Below are positions 1 through 11,730 of a stretch of DNA of 64,000 nucleotides, piece by piece (position 1 is the first letter of the stretch; the number at the start of each line of letters is the position of its first letter). The notes beneath the pieces are model-generated. The model was not told the DNA's origin and made no database searches. It saw only the letters and a list, made by a program, of their open reading frames with translations. A program made the position numbers and the translations under genes. Origin of the DNA: Monosporascus cannonballus (Eukaryota > Ascomycota > Sordariomycetes > Xylariales); contig QJNS01000038.1 in NCBI GenBank assembly GCA_004154925.1, positions 186,001 to 250,000 on the forward strand. Reading direction: 5' to 3'.

Positions 1-3000
1 TAGACACGTCCTGGTATATTGCGACATGCAGTACAGGTGCAGAAATCGGTAATCACAAGCTACCAACTCTGCTTGGGCTTGGGTTGGGCGGCAAAGGCAC
101 TCTCGTATTTCTGGTTGGCCAAAAACGACTGCGGTATCTGGGTCATCCTCGTTACGTCGGAATTATGTGTTTCTGGCATCATGCAGCCGCCGGTTGGCGC
201 GGCTAGGGACGTTTGACGGTTCCAGTTTGTAGCCATGTATACATGCGGTCGTGACTCAAAATAACTCGACCTTGTCTGCGCCATGGTATCATGGTGCCAC
301 GAACAAGGGATGAAGCTTTTTCAATGGCGTTTCTTCGTTTGTTTTTCTTGTGCCCAAAAGGATGATCGGTTTATTGGGTCTTGGACCAAGTGGGGTGGAA
401 GGGGACGGCAGCATTCGAGAACGAATGAAGTACTTGTGTCAAGGATAGGCTAAATGGGGACTCCAGATAGGTAGTCACAGAGTGAGTCGGGCGACCGGAC
501 TCTATAGATGTTATTATATGAATCTCTTGCTTTATTGTCATGTGACACAATATTCATTATCCAACTGTGGTTTTAGGTGTCGACATGGTGATGTGCCAAT
601 ACGCGCTCTAATAGAACTAATGGTGGCTTGAGGTATGCACGCCTAGCTGCTGCAAAGAGCGGGAAAATCAATCCACTGCCCATCAACCCGATACCAGCCA
701 TATATCTATACTTGCCAGATTTTGTATTAAAATCACGTTACGTGCTCAATGGGAGATGTATCATCTAGCCCGCCTTATCCCAGCTACCGACTACATAGGG
801 TAGCCCTAACTCTTAAAGGATAGCAGCTCAGGCGTTCTGGTCAGAGCTTAATCTTAATAACGCAGCCCCGTCGATCATCGCGCGGCCACCGTCGATGACA
901 ATCCTCACGCGCGTCCGTCCGTCGGTCCCATCCGCCTGCGGTGGAGCGTCCGCCCAACCCGCACGCAGATGCATCTCTTGGCGTGTTGACGCAGGGGGTA
1001 AGAGATGAAGCGGCGGCAGCCGGTGGGTAGCTTATACCTCGGTGCGCTCGGGATCCTGAACACTGAGATGATCGATCACCCCTAGCCCGCCGCTGCGGGT
1101 TTCCGCGCTTTGTGGTTTTGCTCCTTCGTTACGCAATTACGTCCTGGCTGGGAAGCTGGGTGGTGCGAAAGCGTCCTGGATAACTTATTACGAAAGCATT
1201 CCGTATGTCCAGGTCCTCTGCATGGGGGTTCTGATGGTTGAGGGATGATGCCTAGGTATCTACATACAGTTGGTCCTTGCGGATAGGGCCTCAAGGCAGG
1301 CTGCCGAGCTTTGTCCCGCTTACTGTTGCGCGTCTTGGGCGCTAGATCGGCGGATCGAGCAGCACGAGCCAGCCAGTCCGTCGAAGCTGCAGTACTGCTG
1401 TCTTCGGCCTTGATTCTTGTATGCCGCTTTCTTCGTCTGTAAAAGGTCGGGGACGGCGGTGTTCACGCGCCCGGCTACGTCGGTGTCGGAGAAGGCAACG
1501 GCTGTTGGCCGTGCATTGGAGATCTCACTCTCAGTTGTGTAGTGCATGGCATGCCCAAACTTCATACCCGTTCGTGATGCTCTGGGGGGAGCGCCTAAAC
1601 GTGGTGGCGTCCCGGTATCGTTGCTTGGAGTCCGACAGAGCATCGCAGCGGACGTCTCGGTCTACTGTGGCGACGACGTCGGCGGATGTATTTAATAGGA
1701 GGGTCATTCACTCATTTTGACAACGCGTCCCCTCGTCCCTGTACTGGCAGGCTCCGGACGAAATAGTTGGGCCAGCCTGAAGAGTATGCAGGGGCTAAAT
1801 TACAAAAAATCTAAACAAATCTATATATAACCAACAAGACTTCTAGTTTGTTTCGTCTGAAAAATGAAACCTTGTATTTATTCGACTTTACTAAAAGGAA
1901 TATTCGGAAATATATCAGGGTAATAATAGCAATCTGAGTACATCTTCGTGGTTAGAGGAGGCCCAATTATTCTGTCCGGAGTCTGATTGAGAACGTGCAC
2001 GGTACTGCTGAAGAAGAAGATTGCGTAAATATCGCGATGCTGTCCTCGCCGCCGCCTCTGAGATCTTGGTACTGAATGGAGATGACCTGTACGCCGGTAT
2101 TGAACAGTAAGGCTAGCCACTGCTGACCCGCGTAAGGATGAGAAAACAAATCTAATTGTATCAACCATAAGGACACTCCAGTGTGTCTTGTTTATATAAG
2201 TATAATTTTTCGTTTATGGGACCATCGCCGGATAAGCGAGTGCTGGGAATTGGTAGCAGGGAAAGTATTTAAGGAGCCTACGAGCTATACGCAGAGACGG
2301 AGAAGGCAGAAATACCGGCAGAGCTCGCTAGTTCCTCTCTCTGATATAACTGCGGATGATCATGATACCGCTTGATACCGCTATTTGCAAGGATAAAGTA
2401 AACGAGTTGATCCCCGTCGAAAAGGAGGTCAAGTACGAATCTCATGTTTGGAGGGTCGCCACAGGACGAGGTCGTGTCATTAGGCAATCCCAACAAGATC
2501 CCGCCAAGACATAGGGGTCCGATACGAAGAGAATTTGGGATTATCTTTCGTACTTCCTGGTAGAGCGGAGGTCGTGAGATATGATAGACAGGGTTGCTTC
2601 TGGAGTGTACGAACTTTACCCGTTATGTGGATGCAGAAAATAATCCCTACCTTTGAAGCCGCTCCCGAGACAACATGTGAAAGAGACTGTTAGCTAAGCT
2701 CCCGCGGCGGGAAAACGGACTGTCATGGCATGCATCTGGGGTTGCGTATTTGATATCTTATTTCGGTTGCCCTCGCTTGTCCGATATTATGCTTGTTCTT
2801 ATGGAAACTGCCCTGACAACTCATGCATGACAGTAAGGAGATCCATATGCGAAGTTTTGGGAGCCCAACCTGCTCTCGTACGTCGCAGTAGGCCTTGACA
2901 AGTCCTACTCGCCCTTATTTCCAACCGCCAAATCTAAAAAAACGTGTCACGCCTATCTGGGGGCTATTCGGTTCCGGAGAATCCAACAAGTTGTTTGATA

Positions 3001-6000
3001 AGTGTCACGCTCACTAGGAAGCAGCTACACAGCTCTCGAGGGCTCGAATTGGCTACATAGAATCTAGGAAAAGGTGAACCCACTTCGTGTGGGCGACCTC
3101 GGATCCACTGATATAGGGTTTCGGAAAGGAATAACGATCTTCTGGGAGTCCGGCAATAGGGGCCCCTTTTCTGTGGCGAATGCGATTGGGCGGATGGAAA
3201 TAATGGTAGGTTATCTTGGAGGCTGCTTCTCTGGTGCACCTACATAGTGGCAACTTGGCATCTACAATGAATATCTAAGTAAGTGAAATTACGAGGTTCC
3301 ATCCCGGGTATGTGATGTTGGGTTAATTGAAAAACTCCTGCCGTTGGAGATCCGACGGTTCGGTATTGTTGGTGATCGGAGGCTCGGTGCACATAGACGA
3401 GATTTCGGCCGCATCTGCCGGGAATGGCGTCTCTATAGGAAGAGAACCCGAGACGTTAACAGCTGCAAGGGGTTGAGAGCGTGATATATTCGTCTGCTTG
3501 ACAAGACAGCCTGAACTGTACGTAAATGAGAATGGCCTCCGAAATTCACCTCAATCCTCTTGCCTCACAGCACATAAGCTGATGTGTCAAGTCACAGTGG
3601 GAGCTGTCGCTCATTTTCGTCTCCCACTCAGTCGTCAGCCTATTTATCTCACTCAGGACCATGTATATATATGTTCGCTCGGTTGTCTATGGTCCTTGCG
3701 TTAAATAGACACCGGCCTCTGCAAGGTCCGGATCGCGTCCGTCCCCGACGGCGTATATGCCATTCCTGTGGCCATTGGTGGCAAGCCCCTCCACAGCAAC
3801 AACAAGGCGCTGGGTGACCTACCACGAGCTCCTTCCGTAGCGCCCACAGCCCACCGAGATGGCCCAAGGGCCCCCGAGAAGCGGTGCAGCACATGCGGCG
3901 CCAGAACACTGATCCAGGCCGACACGGAAGCCCCCCGCGTCGTGCACACGGCGGCCGACGTCGACTTCGCCTGGCGGTAGATGGTGGGGTTGTGCGGCAA
4001 CGGCACCGCTGCTTATTACCACTAGGAGGACATCGGGGACCGGGTCGGGGTCGCGGGTTTTGAGCTGGAGGTGTGCGCTTGATTCCTCCCTACTGCGTGA
4101 TCTCCGGAGTGTTCTCTCTTCCTTTGACTTTTCATGGGTGTTTTTTAGACGATGACGTGTCTGTAGAGTGCTGTGGGCGGCTTCAGTTTAATTCTAAGGA
4201 ATTGATTTGTAATGGTGGATCAGAGTCGATGGCAGCCGAGTTATCTCGCTCTGAAAAAGCTGTATCCTCTCCCACGTCTCCACACATTAACTGAAGAACC
4301 GCACAAAGGACTCTCCATATGCATTGAACTAAGGGTTAATGCGTTAGACGTCATTAAAGACAGTCGAATTTATTACCCTAGAGTCCCATATCTCGCCAGC
4401 TGAGGTCTCACGAGAAGCGATCACTCTCTGCTTCCCAGGGAAGGGGACTGGGGCTACCTATAGAGACAAAGGGCAGTTCATAGTTATTAATCCAGGTACA
4501 GTGTGTTTGACTTTGCATTCTCGAGCACGTCGTCCAACCAAGTTACAACCAAAATATGAGAGAACTCGGCTACCTGGATGTGACATCTGCACGCCGCTTT
4601 ATCACTTACCTTCCGGTCTGACGCATTACTTGGCTGTATAGCCCCACTGAGAGAAAGACGTCCTGATTGGAGCCATAGAGGCTGTCGACGACTCAGGTTA
4701 CTGATTAACGTGGGATACACGTGGGGGCCCAAGTGGATGAACGGTTCATCATTCTTGCAGGTTTCTCTGGACATCGATTAAAATTCATTTGTCAAAGGTC
4801 CTTCACGAGCCAGTTAGGGCATGGTTTTGGGGGACTGGATGCTCCTGCGTCTCTCACTGCCCAGGAAACGTAACCAACGCTGACCCTACCACCAGAAAGA
4901 GTTGGTCTTCCTGGTGTTATAGAGCTAGAGCTATGGTGAGGAAACATAGAACTATTGAGGGCATTTAAAAGTCCAGGACGGCTCTGATGCGATGCTAATG
5001 ATTTCGAAGTTGATGGTAAACCGGATTGTAACGACTCAATTGGCTGGAAGATGAGTACCCAGGAAAAATACCTTAATCATAATTAAGGGTTCGGTGGAGC
5101 TCGCATATAAGATGTCTTGTGGTTACAGAATCTCGTTTTGGGGGTTTCCGTCATAGAATCCGAGGACTATCCATTGCCGAGTCAGGCGTCGGCCCAGACA
5201 GCTCTGGGTGCATGGTAACTATGCAGTAGGCATCAACGTTGAATAGCCTTTTTAAAATCCAAAATGCGATGCAGTTACGGATGAATCAGGTTTGCCGCGG
5301 TGAATTGGCGGTGGGAGCATTGGAGGCGGATGAGGCATTTCTCGCAGTGCGTCTGAACTTGACTAATGAGCCAATGAGAGGGAGGGCTACCTATCTGGCG
5401 CAGAGAGCCATGATCTCTACCGAGGGCCTTTTAGCTGATGGGACAATCGTGGCATTCGATCGCCTGCGCGCATATGCTGACGAGAGCAGATTGATGACGA
5501 CATATACTGTCCACACTTGTAACAAAGATGCGTGCCGGGACGGGTAAGGCGGCACAGCTGCCCTGGTCGGTCCGGAACCCCACTCTGCCGTGAGACTAAA
5601 TTGTGCTGAGCGGACAACATGACCGAGATTTAAGAGGAAAACTGGTGACTTGGCAGGTTGCTGCGAATGATGCCACTCAAAACCCCTGCATCTTATACTC
5701 ACTTTCTACGGTCCATACATACCTACCAAGATACGCCGGATTTGAGAGGGGTCCACGTGACGACGCATGTGCAAGTGTCGGAATGAAGGAACATCAGCGA
5801 CAAAGGATCAAACACATGGCTTGGGCCTGGGTTTTGAAGGCTGCCTTTGTCCAAAAATTGATTTGCTCGGTTGGGTGTGGTGGCGGCTGTGGCAAAATCT
5901 GAATATTGGGATATTGGGATCCGAAGAGGGGCTGAGTCTTCGAAAGGTGGGGAGGTGCAAGCTGGCATCGTTCTCTTATAAGATTGATTACCACCTAGGT

Positions 6001-6640
6001 AGGTAGGTACCTACTGTCCTATGTGGCTTTAGCCTGCATTTCATTCTCGTACTTCGCACTTCGGCGCAGAAGGATAAGATTGATTTCTCGAAGTGGCAGG
6101 CAGCACGAGCTGCTGGAATGTAACGGTCTCCGTCTCCGCTGTCCCGACGGGAATGAAACGCCCCGAGGTCCCCAGAGGAGTCCCCTAGCGGGGTTGTGCA
6201 AGTTGATAGGCGAGATAGGGGAAGCCTTAGCCACACGCTAATAAGCTTAGTACCTAATATAAATAAGATTTGGTGTGTTCCTACAGAGATGGCGTAGCAA
6301 TCTACCTAACCCACCTGCAGCTAGTGCTTTAGTACATGCCTACCTGCTTGGTAGCATGTGTATCCGTATGATCCCTTGAACTCCAGTTCGTATTCCCCGA
6401 TTCCCGCACTTTCTGTCAAACAAAACCACACCTCTGAAACTATCATCGATCCCCATCCGCCTCACCTTTGTGGTCGAAACCTTTCTTTCAGGGCCTTGTA
6501 GCTTTCCCGCACTCTTTTGTCTATAATTTTATTCACGTCTTGAATTCGTACTTTACATTCGTTTTGACTTCGACTTTCTGAGTATTGGTGTGTTATCTGA
6601 CATAACCTCTTTCCCTCTCCCATTTTAATTGCAATGACCT
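1..6640. other. No supportable gene
   Basis: I see only short ORFs without recognisable domains, in mixed-composition DNA. Two short G+C-rich patches (about 850-1010 and 3700-4020) look like coding relics, but I cannot assign them. Several TAGGTAGGTACCTAC-like runs occur near 5994-6013, as is common in intergenic DNA of these fungi. From about 6400 to 6630 the plus strand becomes pyrimidine-rich (runs of CTTTC, CCCTCTCCC), which fits the promoter or 5' leader of the gene starting at 7145. Confidence 0.5.
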
Positions 6641-7144
6641 CCTTACAAAGGGAGCGTGCGTAACCCGGGTTTCTCCCTTGAATTCAATTGTTCCCGCTCT
6701 TCCTTTGGTATCGGAGAACAATTCAATTCAACGCAACCAACTGCACACATATTGGATTCCATCTTGCGAACAATCGTATCATACGTATAGAAACGCACTT
6801 CGTCGATTGTCACATGCTCTTACGTCAAAAATCCAGGATCCAGCTTCCCACAGGACACCCCTCGCATGTGCCTGCAACATCGGGAATCCTCATGTTATAC
6901 GCACCCCGTGACATGTTGGTCAATTGGAATCTTGATCTCTCACATAACCGCAGTCAAGCCCTCACCCTTGCAGTGTATTACCCAAGACTCCAACACCTCA
7001 TGCAGTCCAAGGTAAAAACCTTGGTCGCTTGAATCTACTCGTCTTTCGAGCTAGCTCAAACGGTTCCGTACAGTGTGGCCACCTATTTCTTTCCCTTGAC
7101 ACTAGCCTGAGGAGCCCAGACAGCACGCCACACCCATTTTCGAC

Positions 7145-8452
7145 ATGTCGTTCTGCGTTGCTCTCCAGTCTGCCATCTTCTATATCGCCGCCTGTACACC
7201 ATGCAGGCAAGCAAGACACCACCAGAAATCTTTGGAGAGGGCTAAGGAGGAACGCAAGGAAAAGGAACGTCTTCGAGCCGAACACCCCGAGACATATCAG
7301 CATCCCGACCCTTTCAACACGAATCCGTATTGGTCAGAAGAGATCATGATGGGCCCTCGCATACAGGCGAGGAAGTATAATTCGAGCAAGAACACCAGCC
7401 AACGAGGCTTGAATAGCGCTGGCAACGATCAGCCGAGTGTGGCGGGGAGCACCCCGACTGTCGTGCATGAAGACAGCGCGCTTAGCCAAACGACATCCAT
7501 ATCGGAGGATTGGAACAAGAAGCGGTATCAACGAGAAGACGAGGAGCTATGGGGTCATGAGTTCTCGAGAGCCGGCCACAGGCTGATGGACGCTATTAAG
7601 CAGGCGGGTTCATCAGCCCACCGCCGGATTGAAGCGAGTTTAGGCGTCGAGCCGAGACCCGTCACGGACGAGGAGAGGCATCAGTTCTATTTCGCACCGA
7701 AAAACCCACCGGTGAACGATTATCATCCACCAATAGTAAGACAACGACCAATCCATCAAGATGGCCACAAGTGGATGTTACAACCCCCTCCGGCGGCAAA
7801 GATCATGGAAGGCAAGGCCCCAGTCAGCCGTAGTGGTAGTATGGCCAGCCATGTGAGCCGTAGGACGACAACGAGCGAAGCCCCCACGTTAGGCCGGCTG
7901 CTGCAGGAGAGGGCTATGGAGGCGAAGCTTCGGAGCGGTGAGCTACCCTCCGACCTGGAATTAACTCCGACCTTCAGCAGATCAGAGTCGAGGAGGAATA
8001 CCGCCTCGATCTACGGCAGAAAGAGCTACCAGAGCGCAAGGAGCAGAAGTCTGTCGTTGGAATCGTCAGACACATCCGAAACAAAGCGCAGGGTAAGAAG
8101 GACTCGACCCCCCGCGACACCAGAGGTCGATACTTCAGAAGACGACGAGGAGTTTTACCAATTGAAGAGCGCAGACGCGTCTTCCAAACCTCCGAAGACG
8201 GTGCGGAGACCGAAACTCCACACCATCGCCAGCCCTCGAGGGAGCGAAAACGGTTCGACAGAGAAGCCATCATCGAAGGCTGCAGGTGAAGACCCGAAAA
8301 CACCTCGATCCCCGGCCCCTCCACTTGACGATATTTCAGATGTCCTTCCGCCATCACAGCCGGCATCCGCTACTAACAACACAACATCGCTCGACGAGTC
8401 GTCTCCGAAACCGACTCTAACCACACCACTTGCACCAAAAGTCTCGACGTAG
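7145..8452 (+). CDS. Conserved fungal hypothetical protein, disordered, N-terminal Cys/hydrophobic segment
   Basis: This is an intron-less 435-codon gene. The first ~17 residues are hydrophobic and followed by a CTPC motif, which could be a membrane anchor or a lipidated cysteine site. Next come a short, highly charged helix rich in K/E/R (about residues 24-45) and a motif containing HPDPFNTNPYW and EEIMMGP (about 49-70). I recognise this arrangement from uncharacterised proteins of many filamentous ascomycetes. The rest is low-complexity: Ser/Arg-rich stretches (about 270-320), an acidic patch (DTSEDDEEF, about 330-340) and a Pro/Ser/Thr-rich tail, so most of the chain is probably disordered. 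The ATG follows a pyrimidine-rich leader. Function is unknown; a membrane-associated adaptor is only a guess. Confidence 0.8.
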   Translation: MSFCVALQSAIFYIAACTPCRQARHHQKSLERAKEERKEKERLRAEHPETYQHPDPFNTNPYWSEEIMMGPRIQARKYNSSKNTSQRGLNSAGNDQPSVAGSTPTVVHEDSALSQTTSISEDWNKKRYQREDEELWGHEFSRAGHRLMDAIKQAGSSAHRRIEASLGVEPRPVTDEERHQFYFAPKNPPVNDYHPPIVRQRPIHQDGHKWMLQPPPAAKIMEGKAPVSRSGSMASHVSRRTTTSEAPTLGRLLQERAMEAKLRSGELPSDLELTPTFSRSESRRNTASIYGRKSYQSARSRSLSLESSDTSETKRRVRRTRPPATPEVDTSEDDEEFYQLKSADASSKPPKTVRRPKLHTIASPRGSENGSTEKPSSKAAGEDPKTPRSPAPPLDDISDVLPPSQPASATNNTTSLDESSPKPTLTTPLAPKVST

Positions 8453-9640
8453 GATGTCCGCGATCTGATGAGGTCTGATAGCGCGATAGAACTTCGTCCA
8501 GCACGGGATACTCAGCTGTGGTGCGTAGTTTCTTCGGCAAGCGGGCGATTGCAGCTCGTCAGATTCGCCCTGGCGCCGCCACAAGGCAAAGGCGCCGTGC
8601 TACGCCAGTCATCCATCACCCATCGTGTCACAGGCCTGCAGAATGCATTGCATTTTGAGTAGGAGTTTCAGCGTTTGGCGTTCCGGGCATTATTCGAGAG
8701 TAGAAATGGGAGGCCATGCTTCATTGTTGTCATCGTCATTATCATCAATATCACTGGGTCTCCGGGGTCTGGCGCACGGCGTAGTGACCGCCTTGCGTCG
8801 CATCGAATCGAATCGCATTGCATATTTTAGCGCTGGGAGCAAGCAAAAGCGATATGCGCCAAATCATCATTATCATCGGTTCTTGTATCTGCTATTCTTG
8901 AATCGCGACAACATCGAAGACTTGTCATTTCCGTTGCGTGCTTGGTGTGTGCCGTGGGATTCTGTGTGCTATGTATGCCGTAATTAGGGTTGATGTCTTG
9001 GTTAACTGACAGTATTTGCGATGGGCCATGGTAAAGTCGCCGTTTGACACGATGCGAGGATGAATTTGAGTATCCTACCTGAGGTTACCAAGGTAGATAC
9101 TATATCCTCCATGATCACATTGGCTACAAGTAGTCACGGGTCCTTGTTGGTAGTCCGGTATATATGGTCTCGCCAGCTCCAGACATTGCGAGTTCACTTC
9201 CCTTGTAACTGCGAATAATCTTGTATTTACACTTATAATAATCAGAACTGCCTCGCAGTCCACTGAACTATCTGATCTGAGCTTAGAGTTCCTACTACTT
9301 CCTAGAAGCTCTAGCCACCCGCAACAACAGCCCGTCAGGAGCTGATTAGGGTATGTTGTCCAGTTAGTTTATATATAGTCTTTTCTTAAGGAGCTGACCT
9401 AAACTGCGTCACAACAAACCTCTCAGGTGTAAATTGGGGAGGTCAGAACGAGGTCCACATATGGGTAGGGAGCTTCACTCGTCATTGCGCCGATAAATTG
9501 AAGGCTAGAAAGGAACCAATAGTATTGGATCGTATAACCTCTATAGCCTCTCGTTGAGCCCCCTTCACCGCAGTGGCTAATTAGCCCATCACTCTTCGGC
9601 TGGGATGTTATTTCCTGACGCCACCCGGGAGGCAAGCCCC
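8453..9640. other. Intergenic, no gene seen
   Basis: This stretch holds the 3' region of the upstream gene and unremarkable mixed-composition DNA. No ORF in it has coding character or a recognisable motif. Confidence 0.5.
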
Positions 9641-10293
9641 TTAACAGCCGACGGCGATGGCATTCGTGAACAGCGCGTAAGCGTCGGCGTGGTTGATATT
9701 CTGCTCAGGGCTGAGGCCCCTCGCGCACTCGTAGCCGTAGCAGCCATAGTCCTCGGTCCCCTTGACACCTCGTCGAGGTGCGTGATCTCATGGAGCACGA
9801 TGAAGGGGCGGTCGACCCCGTGGCAGTCGCCCGTTGTCACGGGATTGCCGAACCAGCTCGAGCAGTAGACGATGTACGACTCCCCGGGGACAGCGTACGC
9901 GACGACGCCACCGTGGCAGTTGCCCCCGGGCAGATGTCGGCGCAGTGCGTCCGCGACGCGCCCCCCGCGCTGCTGCCGCATCCCGACGCGACCCGGTTGA
10001 ACACGTCCGCCACGGTCCCCCGCGTCTTGGCCGAGGACGACTTGAAGTACTCCTCCAGCTTGCCGGCGTCGCCCGACGACGCGGCCGCCGCGCCGCCCTC
10101 CGCGTAGGCGCGGCACCATCCCAGGGCGTCCTCGAGCACGCTCCTCTGCGCGCTGTCGCAGTCGGCCTGGACAGTGGTACGGTTCTTCGTCTTGGCGTGG
10201 AACGCGCGGCGCAACGCTGGGGGCCGCCGCGCCGTCGACCTGGTGCGCAGTCGCGACGTTGGGCCGGTAGACGGCGGCGCCCGCGATCTCCAT
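9641..10293 (-). pseudogene. M35 deuterolysin-type metalloprotease, frameshifted and 5'-truncated
   Basis: M35 peptidases are secreted zinc endoproteases made as prepro-enzymes. Read on the minus strand, the mature domain is nearly complete but spread over three frames. It begins with a segment containing YRPNVATAHQVD and continues with an N-terminal domain (motifs LEDALGWC, KLEEYFKSSS, VADVFNRVASGCGS). The zinc motif HEITH lies near 9789-9803, followed by GTEDYGCYGYECARGLS with the third metal ligand Asp. A typical end, HADAYALFTNAIAVGC, precedes a stop at 9641-9643. Frameshifts fall near 10,219-10,223, 9,925-9,930 and 9,758-9,762, all in G/C homopolymer runs. I cannot find the signal peptide and most of the propeptide upstream. 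It could be a real pseudogene, or a gene damaged by homopolymer sequencing errors; the missing 5' part favours decay. It sits about 450 bp from the A+T island. Confidence 0.75.
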
Positions 10294-10736
10294 CGTCGTG
10301 GTTTTACAATGATCCCCAAGCCAATATGCGACAGGAACGGCCGACTTCGTGGCGTACAGGCCGATACTACTCCTTCCTAATCCCGTCGCCACCGTGTTCT
10401 CGTATCATCGAGAATGGTGAGATTCTTCCGTGAATTATGCCTCGCGGGCGGACGAGGACCTCGGTTTCAGATGTCGAAACAATTCATAGCTACTATAATT
10501 ATCACCAGAAATATACGAAGAGACACCCGTAAGATCTCTTGGCAAAGGGAACTGCGCTCCAATGAGAGGCCCCGTAACTTCCCCCGCAATACAGTACCGG
10601 CACTTTGGTGCTAACGTTACTTTTGGATGATAGCCCCATCGGTCCGCTTCGGAGGCTATGAGCCTGTTTACCGGAGGAGCTTGCCACTTCCTGAAGGTGA
10701 GCAATGTGTCCGTTGCAAGGACCCCCGACGAAGGAA

Positions 10737-10744
10737 GTTGTTGG
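10737..10744. repeat. Left target-site duplication of the composite element
   Basis: The 8 bp GTTGTTGG directly precede the terminal TAGGGTGAGGGA. The matching right copy at 20651-20658 is GTTGTTAG, differing by one G-to-A transition. An 8-bp duplication is characteristic of hAT-superfamily insertion. Confidence 0.7.
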
Positions 10745-10918
10745 TAGGGTGAGGGAAAGGGTACCCGTGGGTGACCCACAAAGACCCATGGGTCCTGATG
10801 GGTACCCATCCACTACCCATCTGATTTGGTGGGTACCCGCGAGTACCTATCGGATTTGCCAAGGACTCATTAGATACCTATTAGGTCTTGCCAAGGACCT
10901 ACGGATACTCAGTAGGTA
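10745..10918 (+). repeat. Left terminal/subterminal repeat of composite element
   Basis: This is about 175 bp of normal-composition DNA full of GGGTACCC, GACCCATGGGTCC and GCCAAGGAC(C/T)CATTAGATACC motifs. The same motifs occur in inverted orientation at the right end, where they also point inward. Such subterminal repeats usually serve as transposase-binding sites. CpA dinucleotides are retained here, so this end escaped the mutation that destroyed the interior. Confidence 0.7.
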
Positions 10919-11668
10919 AAAAATTTACACATAAAGCAAATCGTTTTAATAATTTAAAATAATTTGAAATAATCCGATAAAAGTGGTAATATTAAAAAAT
11001 TTATAATTAAACTGTATAAAACTCTTTGAGTATTATAAAATCAAATAACGCCGATTTCTTCTTAAATCGAACTTAAATTTCGTTTAAAATTTTATTATTA
11101 TTATTATTATTTTACGTATTATCCGAACCCTTACTGTTTTACGCGTTATTGTTTTGCGCGTTTTTTTTGGTACGTTTAAAACTTTGATTATAAGCTTTGC
11201 CTAACGAAACGTTAGGTTTTTTACCAGAAGCCGTATTTTTTATTTACGGTCCTATTAAGTTTTAATAATAGCTTAAAATATTTTTAACTAATTATATTTT
11301 TTTTTATTAAATAATAATTCGTTTAACGTAAATAACGTATAAATTAATTATTATAAAAAATTAAATTATTTTAATATTATTTTATATATTACTTATTTTT
11401 AAGTAATTCGATTAATATAATTTTTGCCGCTTTTTATATAACGCTTATAACAAAAATTTAAAATCGTTATTAACTTTTAAATTATTGCGAAATTTTCCTT
11501 ATTAAATATTAAAAAATGCTTTTTTAAATAATAATTTAATATTTATTCAATATTGTTAAATTTTACGTAAAACGGCGGTTATATACATTAATATTATTTT
11601 AAAATTATTTTATTTTTTAAAGAAAATTTATTACTAGAAAAAATACGTTTTTTTCGCTTTTTAAAAGG

Positions 11669-11730
11669 AGCCGGGCCTTTAAGTATTATTTTCTCAGCCG
11701 GGCGCTTAGGTATTATTTTCCTAGCCGAAG
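11669..11730 (+). repeat. 27-bp tandem repeat within the A+T island
   Basis: Two adjacent 27-bp units (11669-11695 and 11696-11722) each start AGCCGGGC and end in a TATTATTTTC-type tail. A third partial unit, starting AGCCGAAGG, follows. They stand out as the only G+C-containing patch in this part of the island. Confidence 0.6.

Noticed and set aside
60..284. Minus-strand ORF near the left edge as a gene fragment
   Set aside because: 74 codons, no motif, no supporting promoter or splice context; cannot be told from chance.
5239..5547. 102-codon plus-strand ORF
   Set aside because: No recognisable domain and overlapped by equally long ORFs on the other strand.
9834..10433. Arg/Pro-rich 199-codon plus-strand ORF
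   Set aside because: It is an antisense shadow of the M35 pseudogene; its composition follows from high G+C on the opposite strand.
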